DNA of 64,000 bases from CAVVYV01 sp963818205 (GCA_963818205.1 CAWFRG010000016.1:150285-214284), one strand, 5' to 3'; positions 38,579 to 47,770 are shown, numbered from the stretch's first letter. The notes: generated from the letters alone by a model not told the origin. Numbers and translations: made by a program.

Positions 38579-39066
38579 ATGGGACTGGTTAAGACCGAAG
38601 TGGAGAAGGAAACTAGGCAAGCCAAGCGCCAAGCAGGAAGGAAGCGAAACAGGCCAAGAAGGAAGATGCAAAAGCTGAGCTACAGGCCAGGAAGGAAGCT
38701 GAGCAAGCCGAGAACGAGCGGCAGACCTGGCTCAACTCACCGCCTGGTCAGGCGTCCACGGCAAAAGAGAATGGCCAGCGATATTTTCAGGCCGTCCTAT
38801 CCGTGGAAGAGGCCCGACGCACAGCAGCCTCGATCCTTTTTCACGATATGGGTCGAAACTCTCATAAGGTCATTAGCAACGAGGTTGGCGGTGTCCTGGA
38901 GGCGATTGAGGCTCAGGGCTGGGAGCTTGTCCACACAGCAGCCGCATTTCGCCAGACTCGCCAAGACAGTCGCGACAAGTTCTTGGCCTCAGGTCAGCAG
39001 GTCGCCATCGAAGGCGAAACGGTTGGCGTGTATCTGTTCAAGGCAGTTGCCAACGCCACGTCATGA
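38579..39066 (+). CDS. Coiled-coil protein with DUF4177-like C-terminal module (frameshifted)
   Basis: About 162 residues. ATG 38579 follows AAGGAGACAAGG. The N-terminal third is a K/E/Q/A-rich coiled coil; one base is missing near 38636, after which KEAKQAKKEDAKAELQARKE continues it. The C-terminal part, VGGVLEAIEAQGWELVHTAA and EGETVGVYLFKAV, resembles DUF4177-type modules, whose core is a GWELV strand. The stop codon shares ATGA with the next gene. Role unknown. Divergent from the XRE regulator. Confidence 0.65.
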
Positions 39067-39627
39067 AGCGGCTCGGCCTTTGTTTGTTGCTTAGCGGCGT
39101 CCTGGCAGGACAGCGCTGGCGTTGACGGTTGGTACCCCCGCCTCGGGGTCCGCGAGGTATCCAGACGAAACAGGCTCCGAAGGCTCAAGCCTCGACGAAC
39201 ACTCCATTCTCAAAAACAAAAGCTCAGGTCTCAACGACGAAGGCTCAAGCCTCAAGAAGGAAGAGGTGCAAGCCGGGGTGGAAACGGAAAACGAGGAACG
39301 CCAAGTGCGTCAACCGTGCAGACCGCCCCAGCGGATGCCCTGACCGAACCCGAGGTCGAGCCGTGGTCAACCAGAAGGCCTCCGAGTATTGCCAAGCCGA
39401 TCCCTACTGCTACGCCTCGGGGGTCTACGTCGAGTACACCGGGGGGCCGCTTTCCTGCGGCTCCAAGCTGTACTGGACCTGGACGTGCTACGGGTACAAC
39501 AAGGAGGACTACTTCCCATTCATCGTTCCGTGCCGTTTCAGGGAGATAGTCGACCGACTCTACGGAGGTGGAGTCGCCTCCCGCCCAGGACACCACATAC
39601 GGATACAACGGCTGGTCTTGCTTCTGA
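39063..39627 (+). CDS. Cys-rich exported protein with KAQ(A/V)ST repeats (several frameshifts)
   Basis: ATG 39063 overlaps the upstream stop (ATGA). The signal peptide is KRLGLCLLLSGVLAG; a shift near 39110 follows. In the main frame there is a repeat-rich segment where AAGGCTCAAGCCTC occurs twice, and a related form once, encoding KAQAST/KAQVST. Next comes a basic Cys segment (KRCKPGWKRK, NAKCVNR), then YCQADPYCYASGVYVEYTGG and LYWTWTCYGYNKEDY. A last shift near 39550 gives an ending in GYNGWSCF. About 185 residues, probably secreted and disulphide-bonded. No family recognised. Confidence 0.55.
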
Positions 39628-39692
39628 CCTAGATTCAGCCCTGAAGGGCGGGCTGCTGCGAGGGACTCCGAGCAGGTGACGGCGGAGGGAAG

Positions 39693-40437
39693 GTGGGGCA
39701 CTGCGTCGAAGCCGTAGCTGTGGACGAGCGCAGCCTCCGGATTCAGCGGCGCTTCGACCTGCCGATGATCGTCGCGGCGCTGCTCGTCATCCCGCTGCTC
39801 GTCATCGAGGAGTCCGGCTTCGGCGAGCCCTCGAGCGGGTCGGCGAGATCCTCAACTGGGGGACGTGGCTCGCGTTCGTCATCGAGTTCGTGGTGATGAT
39901 GGCCGTGGTCCCGAACCGCTGGTTATGGCTCCGACAGAACCCGATCGACGCGGTCGTCGTGTTCCTGACGCCCCCGTTCCTCCCGGCCGACCTTGCCGCA
40001 GCCCGCCTCTTCCGGCTGCTCCGACTCCTCCGGTTGGTGCGGATCGTGCCCGCTCTCCGCAGGCTCCTCACGGTCGAGGGGGTGAAGTACGCCGGGGTGC
40101 TCGCCGTGACCACCGTGGTCGCGGGGGGAGCCGCCTTCGCTGCTATCGAGAAGACGCACGACGGGGAGTCGCTGGACACCTGGGATGGAGTCTGGTGGGC
40201 GGCGACGACCGTGACGACGGTCGGTTACGGCGACATGTTCCCGGAGACGACTGCGGGCCGGGTGCTCGCCATGACGATCATGCTCGTCGGGATCGGGTTC
40301 GTCGCGCTGCTGACCGCGTTCGTCGCTGATCGCTTCATCCGCCGGGAGACGGAGGAGATCGCGAGCATGAGCAGCACGTTCTCGCCGAGCTTCGCCGGAT
40401 CAGCGAGCGACTCGACCGGCTAGAGCGGCGCGGCTAA
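39693..40437 (+). CDS. Voltage-gated-like potassium channel (frameshifted)
   Basis: About 247 residues. The first helix is LPMIVAALLVIPLLVIEES; after a shift near 39828 the frame gives TWLAFVIEFVVMMAVVPNRW, an S4-like arginine segment (AARLFRLLRLLRLVRIVPAL), then the pore helix and the selectivity filter TTVTTVGYGDMFPETTAGRV and the last helix IMLVGIGFVALLTAFVADRF. A shift near 40365 leads to a coiled tail EQHVLAELRRISERLDRLER ending at 40437. The filter TVGYGD is intact. The start may be GTG 39693 (weak RBS) or GTG 39720. Confidence 0.85.
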
Positions 40438-40500
40438 GGGTCAGCCGCTTCCGTCCGGGAGCGAACTTATTGCAGAAGCAGGAACAAAACGATCCACCAC

Positions 40501-40701
40501 GTGGCGTACCTAGATCAGGATCTTTCCGACGGCTTCCGGGCGGCGGCGAAGAAGGATCGCCGGACGCTCTCGAACGCGCTCCGGGTTGCGATCGCCGATT
40601 ACATCGAGAGCGTCGCCCGCCAAAACGGCGAAGACCCGGCGGCGGTGCCCGGTCCTCGCGGAAGCTCAGCCGAGAAGGCGGCGGAGCGTGTACCAGGCTA
40701 A
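40501..40701 (+). CDS. Small RHH-like (CopG-type) protein
   Basis: 66 residues from GTG 40501: AYLDQDLSDGFRAAAKKDRR, TLSNALRVAIADYIESVARQ. The strand, then helix, then second helix with the TLS(N)ALR turn is the ribbon-helix-helix pattern of antitoxins and small repressors. No toxin partner is seen downstream: the next frame, which overlaps its end by 14 bases, leads to a thermonuclease. Confidence 0.6.
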   Translation: MAYLDQDLSDGFRAAAKKDRRTLSNALRVAIADYIESVARQNGEDPAAVPGPRGSSAEKAAERVPG

Positions 40702-41512
40702 CGAGCAGACCGGATCGAGCAGCCCGGACCTCGACGAGCCCGAGTCCGGCATCGAGGTGATCGACGACCCGCTCACGCCGTTCGAGCGAGCGAAGGCGAT
40801 GCTCGCCGAGCTTCGAGCCGCCGAGCGGGAAGAGCGGCTTCGCCAGCGCGAGTGTGCGAAAGGCCGCCGAAGCCGACAATGTTGCTTTTTCGCAGTCCTG
40901 CTGGCCTTTCCCAATCGAGCCGCATCACAGGACTACGACTGCTCTGACTTCTCGAACCAGGCCGAAGCTCAACAGCATCTGCTTCCGGGCGATCCTTACC
41001 GGCTAGACGGCGACGGCGACGGGTTGGCATGCGCGTCCTTGCCCTGTCCGTGCTCAACAGGCGGGGGTGACGGTGGCGGCACAAGCCAGCCCGAGAAACG
41101 GCTTCGAATAAAGGGCAAGGTCACTCACGTTGTTGACGGAGACACGATCGACGTTCGCTACAAGCGGCGGGGCGACCGCGTCTGCTTGATTGGGATCGAT
41201 ACGCCCGAGGTCTACGGAGGCGCGGAGTGCGGCGGGCCGGGAGCCTCCGCCACGATGCAGAAGCTCGCGGACGGCCGACGCGTCAAGCTCGTTACTACAC
41301 AAGACAGACGCGACCGCTACGGGAGATTGCTCGCCTACGTCCGGGTCATCCGGGGAACATCTCTACAGCTCGCGATCCTTCGCAAAGGGTGGGCCAAGGT
41401 CTATGTGTACGGCGGAAATCCTTTTGAGCGGGTCGAGCAGTTCCGCCAGGCTGAGGATGCCGCCGGTTCCGCGAACCGCGGCGCATGGCGTTTGTGCGGC
41501 CCAGGGTTCTAG
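40688..41512 (+). CDS. Excalibur domain plus thermonuclease (SNase) protein
   Basis: About 274 residues if begun at GTG 40688. An acidic/charged N-terminal part (EVIDDPLTPFERAKAMLAEL) is followed by a short hydrophobic stretch (CCFFAVLLAFPNRAASQ) that looks like a signal peptide, so the true start may be internal or a frame break may lie near 40860. Next is an Excalibur calcium-binding motif DYDCSDF with DGDGDGLAC, then the SNase core KVTHVVDGDTIDVRYKR, CLIGIDTPEV, DRYGRLLAYVRV, LRKGWAKVYVYGGNPF and NRGAWRLC. Catalytic Arg and metal Asp are in IGIDTPEV and RDRYGRLL. It probably degrades extracellular nucleic acid. Confidence 0.8.
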   Translation: MYQANEQTGSSSPDLDEPESGIEVIDDPLTPFERAKAMLAELRAAEREERLRQRECAKGRRSRQCCFFAVLLAFPNRAASQDYDCSDFSNQAEAQQHLLPGDPYRLDGDGDGLACASLPCPCSTGGGDGGGTSQPEKRLRIKGKVTHVVDGDTIDVRYKRRGDRVCLIGIDTPEVYGGAECGGPGASATMQKLADGRRVKLVTTQDRRDRYGRLLAYVRVIRGTSLQLAILRKGWAKVYVYGGNPFERVEQFRQAEDAAGSANRGAWRLCGPGF

Positions 41513-41581
41513 CTCGGGTGCGGCCCACGTGACGGCTGCGGTTGCGCGAAATCCGCGACGACTAGTCGAAGTCGTGCGCCC

Positions 41582-42636
41582 GTGGTGCGACCATCACGCG
41601 GGGTGGCTGAGAAGAGGAAACAGCCTTCAAGAGGCAGCCGCCGCTCCCCTTCGAAGAGACCGCGGCGGTCGAGGAGCGGGCAATCGAACCGCCTGTCCGA
41701 ACAGATCCGAATCTGGCGAGATCAGAACCCTGTGTTATGGGCGCTTTTTCTCGCCGCCGCGATCGTCTCCGCCATCGTGGTGGTCGCGAACGCCGCCATC
41801 AACGTCGGGAAGTTTGTCGATGGAACGGTTCTGTGGAAGGACGAGCAGTACAGCAAGCTCGCAAGCCTCCGGGCCGGATTCTCCTTGGGGGCATTCAATG
41901 ACGCGCTCGGCACGCCGGTGTTTGTCCGAGAAGCCGGACAGTTACGCGAGCAGACGTACCGAGGTCGGGATTACTCGGTCCCAAGACAGTCAGTGGTCCA
42001 GACAACGTCGTTCATCTCTATTCGGTTCTCTCATGTGACGAAGGGTTCCGACCCACATTCCGCGTCACCGGGGGTGAGGACTACGGTCGCAACGACGCCC
42101 GTGTGACGCTGCAAAGTTCCCGCGCAGATCGCGTCCTCGACAGGCCCTACACGCCGCGCTTGAACGTTCGTCTCGCAACAGCAACCGCGAATGTTCGCTT
42201 TCTCAACATTTGGTACGGGGGCAACCCGAGCAACTATCAGGCGTTCGCTTGGGGGCACAACGACGCGTGCAGCTCTGCGTGAGAGGCTCCCGCGGGGCAT
42301 AACAGTGGGAACGCTGCGTGATGTCCCGTACGACGCAGTGGTCTATCGCGGGCCGGCCAGCAAGCGCCACCGGCTACACGCGCACTGAACTCATTCCCGG
42401 TCAACACCTATGCCGAAATTGCTCCGCTCAGAGGGTTTTCCCGGAAGGCGGCCGGTCCCTTCCAAATCGGGCCAGACCGCATCCTCTTAAGAACGGCCTG
42501 GGCGCCCCGTCCAGAGTTCCCAAACCTGAGGCAGGTAGCGCGTAAAGTCCAAGCTGCGCCGATGCTTGGACCCCTTCTTGAGTGGTTGGTTCCCACGCTG
42601 CCGAAGGAGCGCAGGAGACAGGGCGGCACCCGCTAA
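41582..42636 (+). CDS. Membrane-anchored protein, possibly ETEC_3214-type (several frameshifts)
   Basis: About 350 residues once bridged. A basic head (KRPRRSRSGQSNRLSEQIRI) precedes one membrane helix (PVLWALFLAAAIVSAIVVVA), then WKDEQYSKLASLRAGFSLGA and FNDALGTPVFVREAG. After shifts near 41970, 42280 and 42375 the text continues VVHLYSVLSCDEGFRPTFRV, FLNIWYGGNPSNYQAFAWGH, NTYAEIAPLRGFSRKAAGPF and a Pro/Arg-rich end. The KLASLRAGFSL....LGTP segment resembles the ETEC_3214 domain as I remember it, but I am not sure. Function unknown. GC is lower than in the surroundings. Confidence 0.6.
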
Positions 42637-42731
42637 CCGCTCTCGCAGCCGATTCCGTCGTTATCCGCGTCTAGGCCGTACGGGTCGCTTCCGGTCACTC
42701 TGACTGGACCCTGTACGTAGCGCGGCCCATT
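42633..42731 (-). pseudogene. Excalibur-domain C-terminal fragment
   Basis: On the lower strand the reading GPVRVTGSDPYGLDADNDGI, GCESG then stop is a complete Excalibur calcium-binding end (DPYGLDADNDGIGCE). Upstream only about ten related residues remain before the frame becomes meaningless. On the top strand 42722-42816 another short open end, LELPDGSSYQWFPEEPDG, also lacks a beginning. Both are probably remnants. Confidence 0.4.
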
Positions 42732-42819
42732 CCTCGAGCTGCCCGATGGTTCGAGCTATCAGTGGTTCCCGGAGGAGCCGGACGGCGGGCCCTATGGAGC
42801 GCGGCGCAAGCGCTGAGTC

Positions 42820-43120
42820 TCAGGCGCCGCGGGCGAGGATGGCGGCGATCACCCCGATCAGGCCGACTATGACGCCGCCGCCCACTCGGAACATGACCGC
42901 GCGGAACTCGGTGCGGAGATCGCCGATCTCCCCGCGGAGCTGCTGGAAGCCCTCCCTCATCTCGGTCCGCAGCGTCGCTGATTTCCGCGCCCACCTGTGT
43001 CAAGCCGCTGTTCATCTCGCCCCGCAAGTCGCGGATGTCCTGATCAACGCGAACGAAGCCGGACCTCATCGCCTCGACGAGGTCATCGAGCCGCTCGTTG
43101 GTCCAGGCGGTGCGCTCCAT
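42820..43120 (-). CDS. Coiled-coil protein with C-terminal membrane anchor (frameshifted)
   Basis: About 99 residues. WTNERLDDLVEAMRSGFVRV, DQDIRDLRGEMNSGLTQVGA then, after one extra base near 42980, LRTEMREGFQQLRGEIGDLR, TEFRAVMFRVGGGVIVGLIG, VIAAILARGA and stop. Heptad repeats with a single C-terminal helix resemble DUF1640/tail-anchored coiled-coil proteins. Role unknown. It lies just downstream of the flavoprotein gene on the same strand. Confidence 0.7.
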
Positions 43121-43125
43121 GGAAC

Positions 43126-44536
43126 TCAGGATAGGCCCGAGGTGGTCACCGAGGGCGACCGTTTCGTTGCCTCATCCGCGCGCAGGCTGTGTCCGTCTTC
43201 GCGCGCGGCTGCGGCCCGGCGGTCGGTGCGGCGGTCGAGGGCCTCGAGCGCTCGCGATCAGTCCCTTGGCGACGAGCCAGCGGAAGGGCTCCGGCGGCAT
43301 CGGGATCCGGCGGCGGGTGGTGAGCGCGGCGGGGCCGGGCTCGCCGCGGAGGACCATGCCGGCGAGCTGGGTGCCGAGGTGGCTCATCATCGCGACCCCG
43401 TGGCCGGCGCAGCCGATCGCGTAGTAGATGTTCTCTCCCTTGCCGGTGCGGCCGATCGAGGGGAGGAAGTCGAGCGAGATCGAGATCGGGCCCGACCAGG
43501 TGCGCTCGACCGCGACGTCGGAGAGCTCGGGGAAGCGGGCGCGGAACATCCGCTCGAGCCCGGCGGCGACCTCGGGATCGTCGTCGGGCGGGACGCGGCT
43601 GCCGAAGGAGTAGGCGATGAAGCGCGAGCCGCCGACGATCCGATCGTCGGCGGTGAGCCGGAAGCTCTCCAGCACCTCGTGGGCGGTGTAGATGCCCTCG
43701 CGCCCGGGCCAGCCGACCCGCTCGCGCTGCTCGTCCGTGAGCGGCTCGGTGGCAAAGAGCGAGACCCGGAGCGGGACGGCGTGGCTTTGGAGGAGCCCGA
43801 GCTCGGGGGTGTAGGCGTTGGTGGCGAGGACGCAGCGCTCGGCGCTCACCCGCCCGCGCGGGGTCTCGATCCTGACCCCGTCCGGCGAGGACCCGGCGCC
43901 CTCGGTGATCGCGCTCACCCGGGTGTCCTCGAACAGCTTCGCCCCCGCCCCGAGCGCCGCCTCGCGGAGGCCGCGGGCGTACTTGCCGGGATCGAGGATC
44001 CCGCCCTTCTCCTCGAGGTAGCCGCAGGAGACGAAGGCGGGCAGGCCGCGCTCGCCGAGCTCCTCGGCCGAGAGCAGCCGCATCGAGCCGCCGAGCTCGC
44101 CGGCGGCCCTGGCCGCCTTCTCGAGGATCGGCGCGTGGCCGGGGTGGATCCCGGCGAGGACGTTGCCCGAGGGCTCGTAGTCGCAGTCGATGCCGCGGTC
44201 GGCGATCGTCGCCTCGACCCGCTCCACCGCCTCCTCGGCCAGCCGCACCAGCGCCCCGCCGCGCTCGCGGCCGTAGAGGCGGAGCAGGGTGGGGAGGTCC
44301 TTGCCGACCGTCGGGGTGAGGTGGCCGGCGTTGCGGCCGCTGGCGCCGAAGCCGGCGTAGTCGCGCTCGAGCACGACCACGTCGGCGCCCGCCTCGGCCA
44401 GCGCCAGCGCCGCCGAGAGGCCGGTGTAGCCGGCCCCGATCACCGCGCAGTCGCACTCGAGCTCGCCCTCGAGCGCCGGCCCGGGCTCGGGCGCCGGGTC
44501 GAGCCAGAGGCTGGGCGGGTGAGCGTCGGGGCTCAT
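43126..44536 (-). CDS. FAD-dependent oxidoreductase, DAO (glycine/D-amino-acid oxidase) family
   Basis: About 470 residues. The dinucleotide fold is DCAVIGAGYTGLSAALALAE with VVVLERDYAGFGASGRNAGH; the middle has GVRIETPRGRVSAERCVLAT, NAYTPEL; the end has FLPSIGRTGKGENIYYAIGC, AGHGVAMMSHLGTQLAGM. This matches PuuB/OrdL-type gamma-glutamyl-putrescine or D-amino-acid oxidases. Near the C terminus (about 43245) a shift chooses between a stop at 43172 and a better-looking tail (ALEALDRRTDRRAAAAREDG) stopping at 43126. Substrate unknown. Confidence 0.88.
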
Positions 44537-44621
44537 GCGGTCCCGTTGACCTTACCCGGCAAGGTACGGCGTATTTGTTCGGGCCTATCCCGGTGGGGAT
44601 GGATAGAGCGCCCGAGCCCGC

Positions 44622-44978
44622 CTAGTCCAGCTCGTCGATCTCGCCCTGGTACTGAGCCAGGCCGCGGGCGAGGCCCTCACCGATCGCGGCGGTGACGACA
44701 CCCTGGGACTCGATGATCTGATCGGCTCGTATGACGCGGCGTTGGAACTCCTCGTCGATCTGTACCGCGGCGATCTGCTCCTCGCTGCCGCGCAGCAGGG
44801 CGAAGCCCTGCAGGTCGCCGCCGTGGGGCGTCAGGATGGCGACCTCGAAGTCCTCGATCTTGCCGTCGCCCTGGAGCCCTCCCCAGTACTCGATGCTCTC
44901 GTTGAATACCTGGAGGGCGCGCTTCTCGCGTCCGCGCACCACCTGACCCCACCCGATGAACAGTGCGGCATCAGCCAT
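44622..44978 (-). CDS. Conserved hypothetical alpha/beta-barrel-like protein
   Basis: An intact 118-residue protein: ALFIGWGQVVRGREKRALQV, FNESIEYWGGLQGDGKIEDF, EVAILTPHGGDLQGFALLRG, then EEFQRRVIRADQIIESQGVV. I recognise it as a type frequent in Thermoleophilia and other soil actinobacteria but know no function. Strand and helix order suggests a ferredoxin-like ligand-binding fold. Confidence 0.7.
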   Translation of the reverse strand: MADAALFIGWGQVVRGREKRALQVFNESIEYWGGLQGDGKIEDFEVAILTPHGGDLQGFALLRGSEEQIAAVQIDEEFQRRVIRADQIIESQGVVTAAIGEGLARGLAQYQGEIDELD

Positions 44979-45026
44979 TGGTCTCTCCTTTGATCCGACC
45001 TGCCCTGGGTCTCCTCGACCCTACTC

Positions 45027-45167
45027 CGCGCCGGGGCGCCCGGCAAGTCCATCGAGCTCGAGGGCGAAATTGGCCACATCGTCACCCTCCGCGGCGAGAA
45101 GGCAGGGCGGCTCGACACCTACCTCAGTTGGGGTGCCGCCCGCGAGGCGGCGGGGCTCGGCAACTAG
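45027..45167 (+). pseudogene. SnoaL-like C-terminal fragment
   Basis: The reading IVTLRGEKAGRLDTYLSWGA, AREAAGLGN then stop matches the C-terminal end of SnoaL-like proteins (usual form: GKI.R.DTYLS...AL.AAGL). Everything before about 47 codons is missing. It lies directly upstream of an intact member of the same family, so it may be left from a tandem duplication. Confidence 0.5.
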
Positions 45168-45235
45168 TCCGCCCTTGCGCGACGAGCCCGGCCCGGGATA
45201 GGGTCGGCGGGCAGTCTCAAAGAGAGGAGAGGGAG

Positions 45236-45628
45236 ATGTCCGAGGAGAACGTCGAGATCGTCCGCGGCGGGTATGACGACTTCAACAGCGGCAACATCGC
45301 CGGAGTCCTGGGGAGGCTCGAGGAGAACGTCGAGTGGATCGAGCCCGGTGGCGGCAACGCTCCCGCCGGGACCTTCAACGGCCCCGACGCGGTCGGCAGT
45401 GAAGTATTTCCGCGCGTCCAGGAGAACTTCGATGAGTTCGTGTGCCAGCCAACGGAGTTCACGGATGAGGGCGATCGGGTGATCGCCACCGGCCGCTTCA
45501 CCGGGAAGAACAAGAGCGGCTCCGAACTCGACGCCACGTTCGAGCACGTCTGGGAGCTGAGAGACGGCAAGATCGTCCGCCTCGAGAACCAGGTCGACGA
45601 GGAGGCCTGGGCCGCCGGCTGGAGCTGA
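45236..45628 (+). CDS. SnoaL-like/NTF2-family protein
   Basis: 130 residues, intact, from ATG 45236 behind AGAGGAGAGGG. MSEENVEIVRGGYDDFNSGN, IAGVLGRLEENVEWIEPGGG, GPDAVGSEVFPRVQENFDEF, then VIATGRFTGKNKSGSELDAT, FEHVWELRDGKIVRLENQVD. This is the common MSEENVE-type NTF2-like group of soil actinobacteria. Function unknown. Confidence 0.85.
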   Translation: MSEENVEIVRGGYDDFNSGNIAGVLGRLEENVEWIEPGGGNAPAGTFNGPDAVGSEVFPRVQENFDEFVCQPTEFTDEGDRVIATGRFTGKNKSGSELDATFEHVWELRDGKIVRLENQVDEEAWAAGWS

Positions 45629-45681
45629 CCGCCACCCACCAACGTTCCGGGGGCGGCACGCGATAGGGTCGCCGTCGGTCC

Positions 45682-47032
45682 GTGTCCCGTCCCCGCGTAA
45701 TCGCCGGCATCCTGATCGCCGCCGCCGCCGCCCTGGTGGTGATCCTGCTGATCACCGGCGGCGACGATGACGACGACGACGGGGCCGCCAACGAGTTCGC
45801 CCAGATCGAGGCGCTGCCCGCCTCCTCCTGCGAGGACGTGGAGTTCGGCGGCGAGGGCGAGCCGAACGCGCTGATCGTCTCCGACCTGCCGATGCAGGGC
45901 GACTCGGCCGAGCGCTCCGCCCAGATGGTCGCGGCGATCCGCCTGGAGCTGGAGAATCAGGGCTGGCAGGCGGGTGAGACGCGGATCGCCTACCAGGTCT
46001 GCGACGACTCGATCGCCGAGACCGGCGAGTGGGACGCCCGCAGGTGCCGCGACAACGCCGCCAACTACGCCAACAACGCCGACGTGATCGGGGTGATCGG
46101 CACCTACAACTCGGGCTGCGCGGCCGAGATCATCCCGATCCTGAACGAGGCGCCCGACGGCGGCGTGGCGATGGTCTCGCCGGGCAACACCCTGGTCTGC
46201 CTGACCGAGACGGCCAGCACCTGCGAGCCCGACCAGCCCGACTCGCTCTACCCGAGCGGCAGCCGCAACTACGCCCGGGTGGTCCCCAACGACGCCATCC
46301 AGGGCGCCGGCCTCGCCAGCTTCGCTCGAGAAGCAGGGGGTGCGGAACCCCTACGTGCTCTACGCCGCCGATGACCCGACCAGCACGGGCCAGGGCAGCA
46401 CCTTCGCCGGTGCCGCCAAGGGCCTCGGGATGCAGGTCGCCGGCTTCGAGACCTGGGACCCCGACGCCGCCAGCTACACCGATCTGATGCAGAAGGTGAG
46501 GCGAAGTGGCGCCGACGCGGTGGTGCTCGCCGGCCTGCTTGAGCAGAACGGCCGTCAGATCATCCGCGACAAGGTGAAGGTCCTCGGTCCCAACGGTGGC
46601 GGGGTGAAGCTGCTGGCGCCGGACGGCTTCGCTCAACAGGCCACTATCGACGGCACGGGCCCGCCGTCGGCGGGGATGTTCGTGAGCGTGCCCGGCCGCC
46701 CACCGGAGACCCTCACCGGTCCAGGCAAGACCTTCGTCAGCGAGCTGAAGGCGGGTCTCGGGGGGGCGCCGGTCGAGCTCTTCGCGCCCTACGCCGGCCA
46801 GGCCGCCCAGCTCCTGCTCTCGGCGATCGCGCCCAGCCCGGCCCGCGCCGACGTGGTCGCGGCGGTGCTGCAGGCCAGGGTGGAGGATGGGATCATCGGC
46901 AGCTTCTCGATCACAGCCAGCGGCGACCCGAGCCAGGCGCCGATCGGCGTCTCGGTCGCCCGGGACACCTTCGAGGTCCAGGACGAGATCACCCCGCCGC
47001 CCGAGCTGGTCACAGCCGCCCGCGGGGGTTGA
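45682..47032 (+). CDS. Branched-chain amino acid-type ABC transporter binding protein (frameshifted)
   Basis: A LivJ-like (Peripla_BP_6) exported protein of about 449 residues. The signal/anchor is IAGILIAAAAALVVILLITG followed by a run of six Asp. The core has LIVSDLPMQGDSAERSAQMV, CRDNAANYANNADVIGVIGT, YNSGCAAEIIPILNEAPDGG and, after a shift near 46330, NPYVLYAADDPTSTGQGSTF, KVRRSGADAVVLAGLLEQNG and a final AAVLQARVEDGIIGSFSI. No permease or ATPase genes lie nearby, so it is an orphan binding protein or a sensor. Confidence 0.82.
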
Positions 47033-47091
47033 CCAGCCCCTGGCCGCGGATGGTCACCTACGCGGATTCGTGGACAGATCTGTAGGAGAAT

Positions 47092-47272
47092 GTGACGATC
47101 GTGGGTCGGCGGAAGCGCGAGATTGAGATTGAGGCTGAGCGCGAGCGCTTCCTAGACGCCGCCAACGCTGCGTTCGCCTGGCTCCGCGACGATCCCGAGC
47201 GGTGGCGAGGAGGTCCGCGAGCGCTCCCTCTGGGAGGGGACGCTGGCCGACGATCTCAGTTCCGACCGCTAG
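47092..47272 (+). CDS. Small antitoxin-like protein (frameshifted)
   Basis: About 60 residues from GTG 47092: GRRKREIEIEAERERFLDAA, NAAFAWLRDDPE, then after a shift near 47205 EEVRERSLWEGTLADDLSSD and stop. The acidic ending with W(E/D)GTLADDL resembles C-terminal tails of some type II antitoxins (WDATL.DGL). No toxin gene follows, so the assignment is weak. Confidence 0.4.
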
Positions 47273-47376
47273 GTGCCCGCATGCGGCGCTAGGGGGCGAG
47301 GCCGGCGGCGTTTCGGATCCGGTCGATAACCGCGTGCTGGGGGCGAAGTCCCACCGGAGGATCCTCTTGAAAGGGC

Positions 47377-47556
47377 ATGGACCGGCTCGGGACGATTGCC
47401 GACTGGGCTGCTGTCGGCGCAATCCTGGGTTCGGCCGCGGCGATCTTGCTCAAGCGCGAGGAGGTACTCACGGAATGGACCGCCCGAGGACTGGTGTGTG
47501 GCGGGGCACTGGGCGCCCTGATCGCAGGGTTGCGGGCGCTACTCTCAGTCTCATGA
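47377..47556 (+). CDS. Tiny two-helix membrane protein A
   Basis: 59 residues from ATG 47377 with AAAGGG upstream: MDRLGTIADWAAVGAILGSA, AAILLKREEV, then TARGLVCGGALGALIAGLRA, LLSVS. Two hydrophobic segments with a short charged loop. Its TGA shares ATGA with the next gene, so the two are translationally coupled. No family recognised; holin-like or small regulatory membrane proteins have similar size. Confidence 0.55.
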   Translation: MDRLGTIADWAAVGAILGSAAAILLKREEVLTEWTARGLVCGGALGALIAGLRALLSVS

Positions 47557-47717
47557 CAAGGAGTCCTTGGTTCTGGGTCGGTTGGGCGTGCCTGGCGGGG
47601 GCGCTGACCGGGCTGGTGAACCTCGTGAGCCCCACGGATCAGTTCCTCTTGCTTGGGGCCGGGATCATGGCCTTCAAGCTCAGTCAAGCGCGAACCGCAG
47701 ACCTTCGCCCGAGATAG
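47553..47717 (+). CDS. Tiny two-helix membrane protein B
   Basis: 54 residues from ATG 47553, overlapping protein A by 4 bases: MTRSPWFWVGWACLAGALTG, LVNLVSPTDQFLLLGAGIMA, FKLSQARTADLRPR. Two hydrophobic segments and a basic tail. The coupling and like size suggest that A and B act as a pair in the membrane. Function unknown. Confidence 0.55.
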   Translation: MTRSPWFWVGWACLAGALTGLVNLVSPTDQFLLLGAGIMAFKLSQARTADLRPR

Positions 47718-47770
47718 ACAGGCCATCCTCGCGGCGATTGACGGCGGCCCGCCCCGGGTAGGCTCGCGGG

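Noticed and set aside
39252..39701. A 149-codon lower-strand open frame under the Cys-rich exported gene.
   Set aside because: No RBS or domain; the top strand has a signal peptide, ordered cysteines and coupling to the upstream gene.
40501..41512. Toxin-antitoxin reading of the RHH protein plus thermonuclease.
   Set aside because: The thermonuclease has a secretion-like hydrophobic segment and Excalibur domain, which fits an extracellular nuclease, not an intracellular toxin.
42746..44695. A 649-codon open frame on the top strand opposite the flavoprotein gene.
   Set aside because: It is the complement of the DAO-family gene in high-GC sequence; composition is Ala/Gly/Arg/Asp rich with no domain, while the lower strand has a full FAD enzyme.
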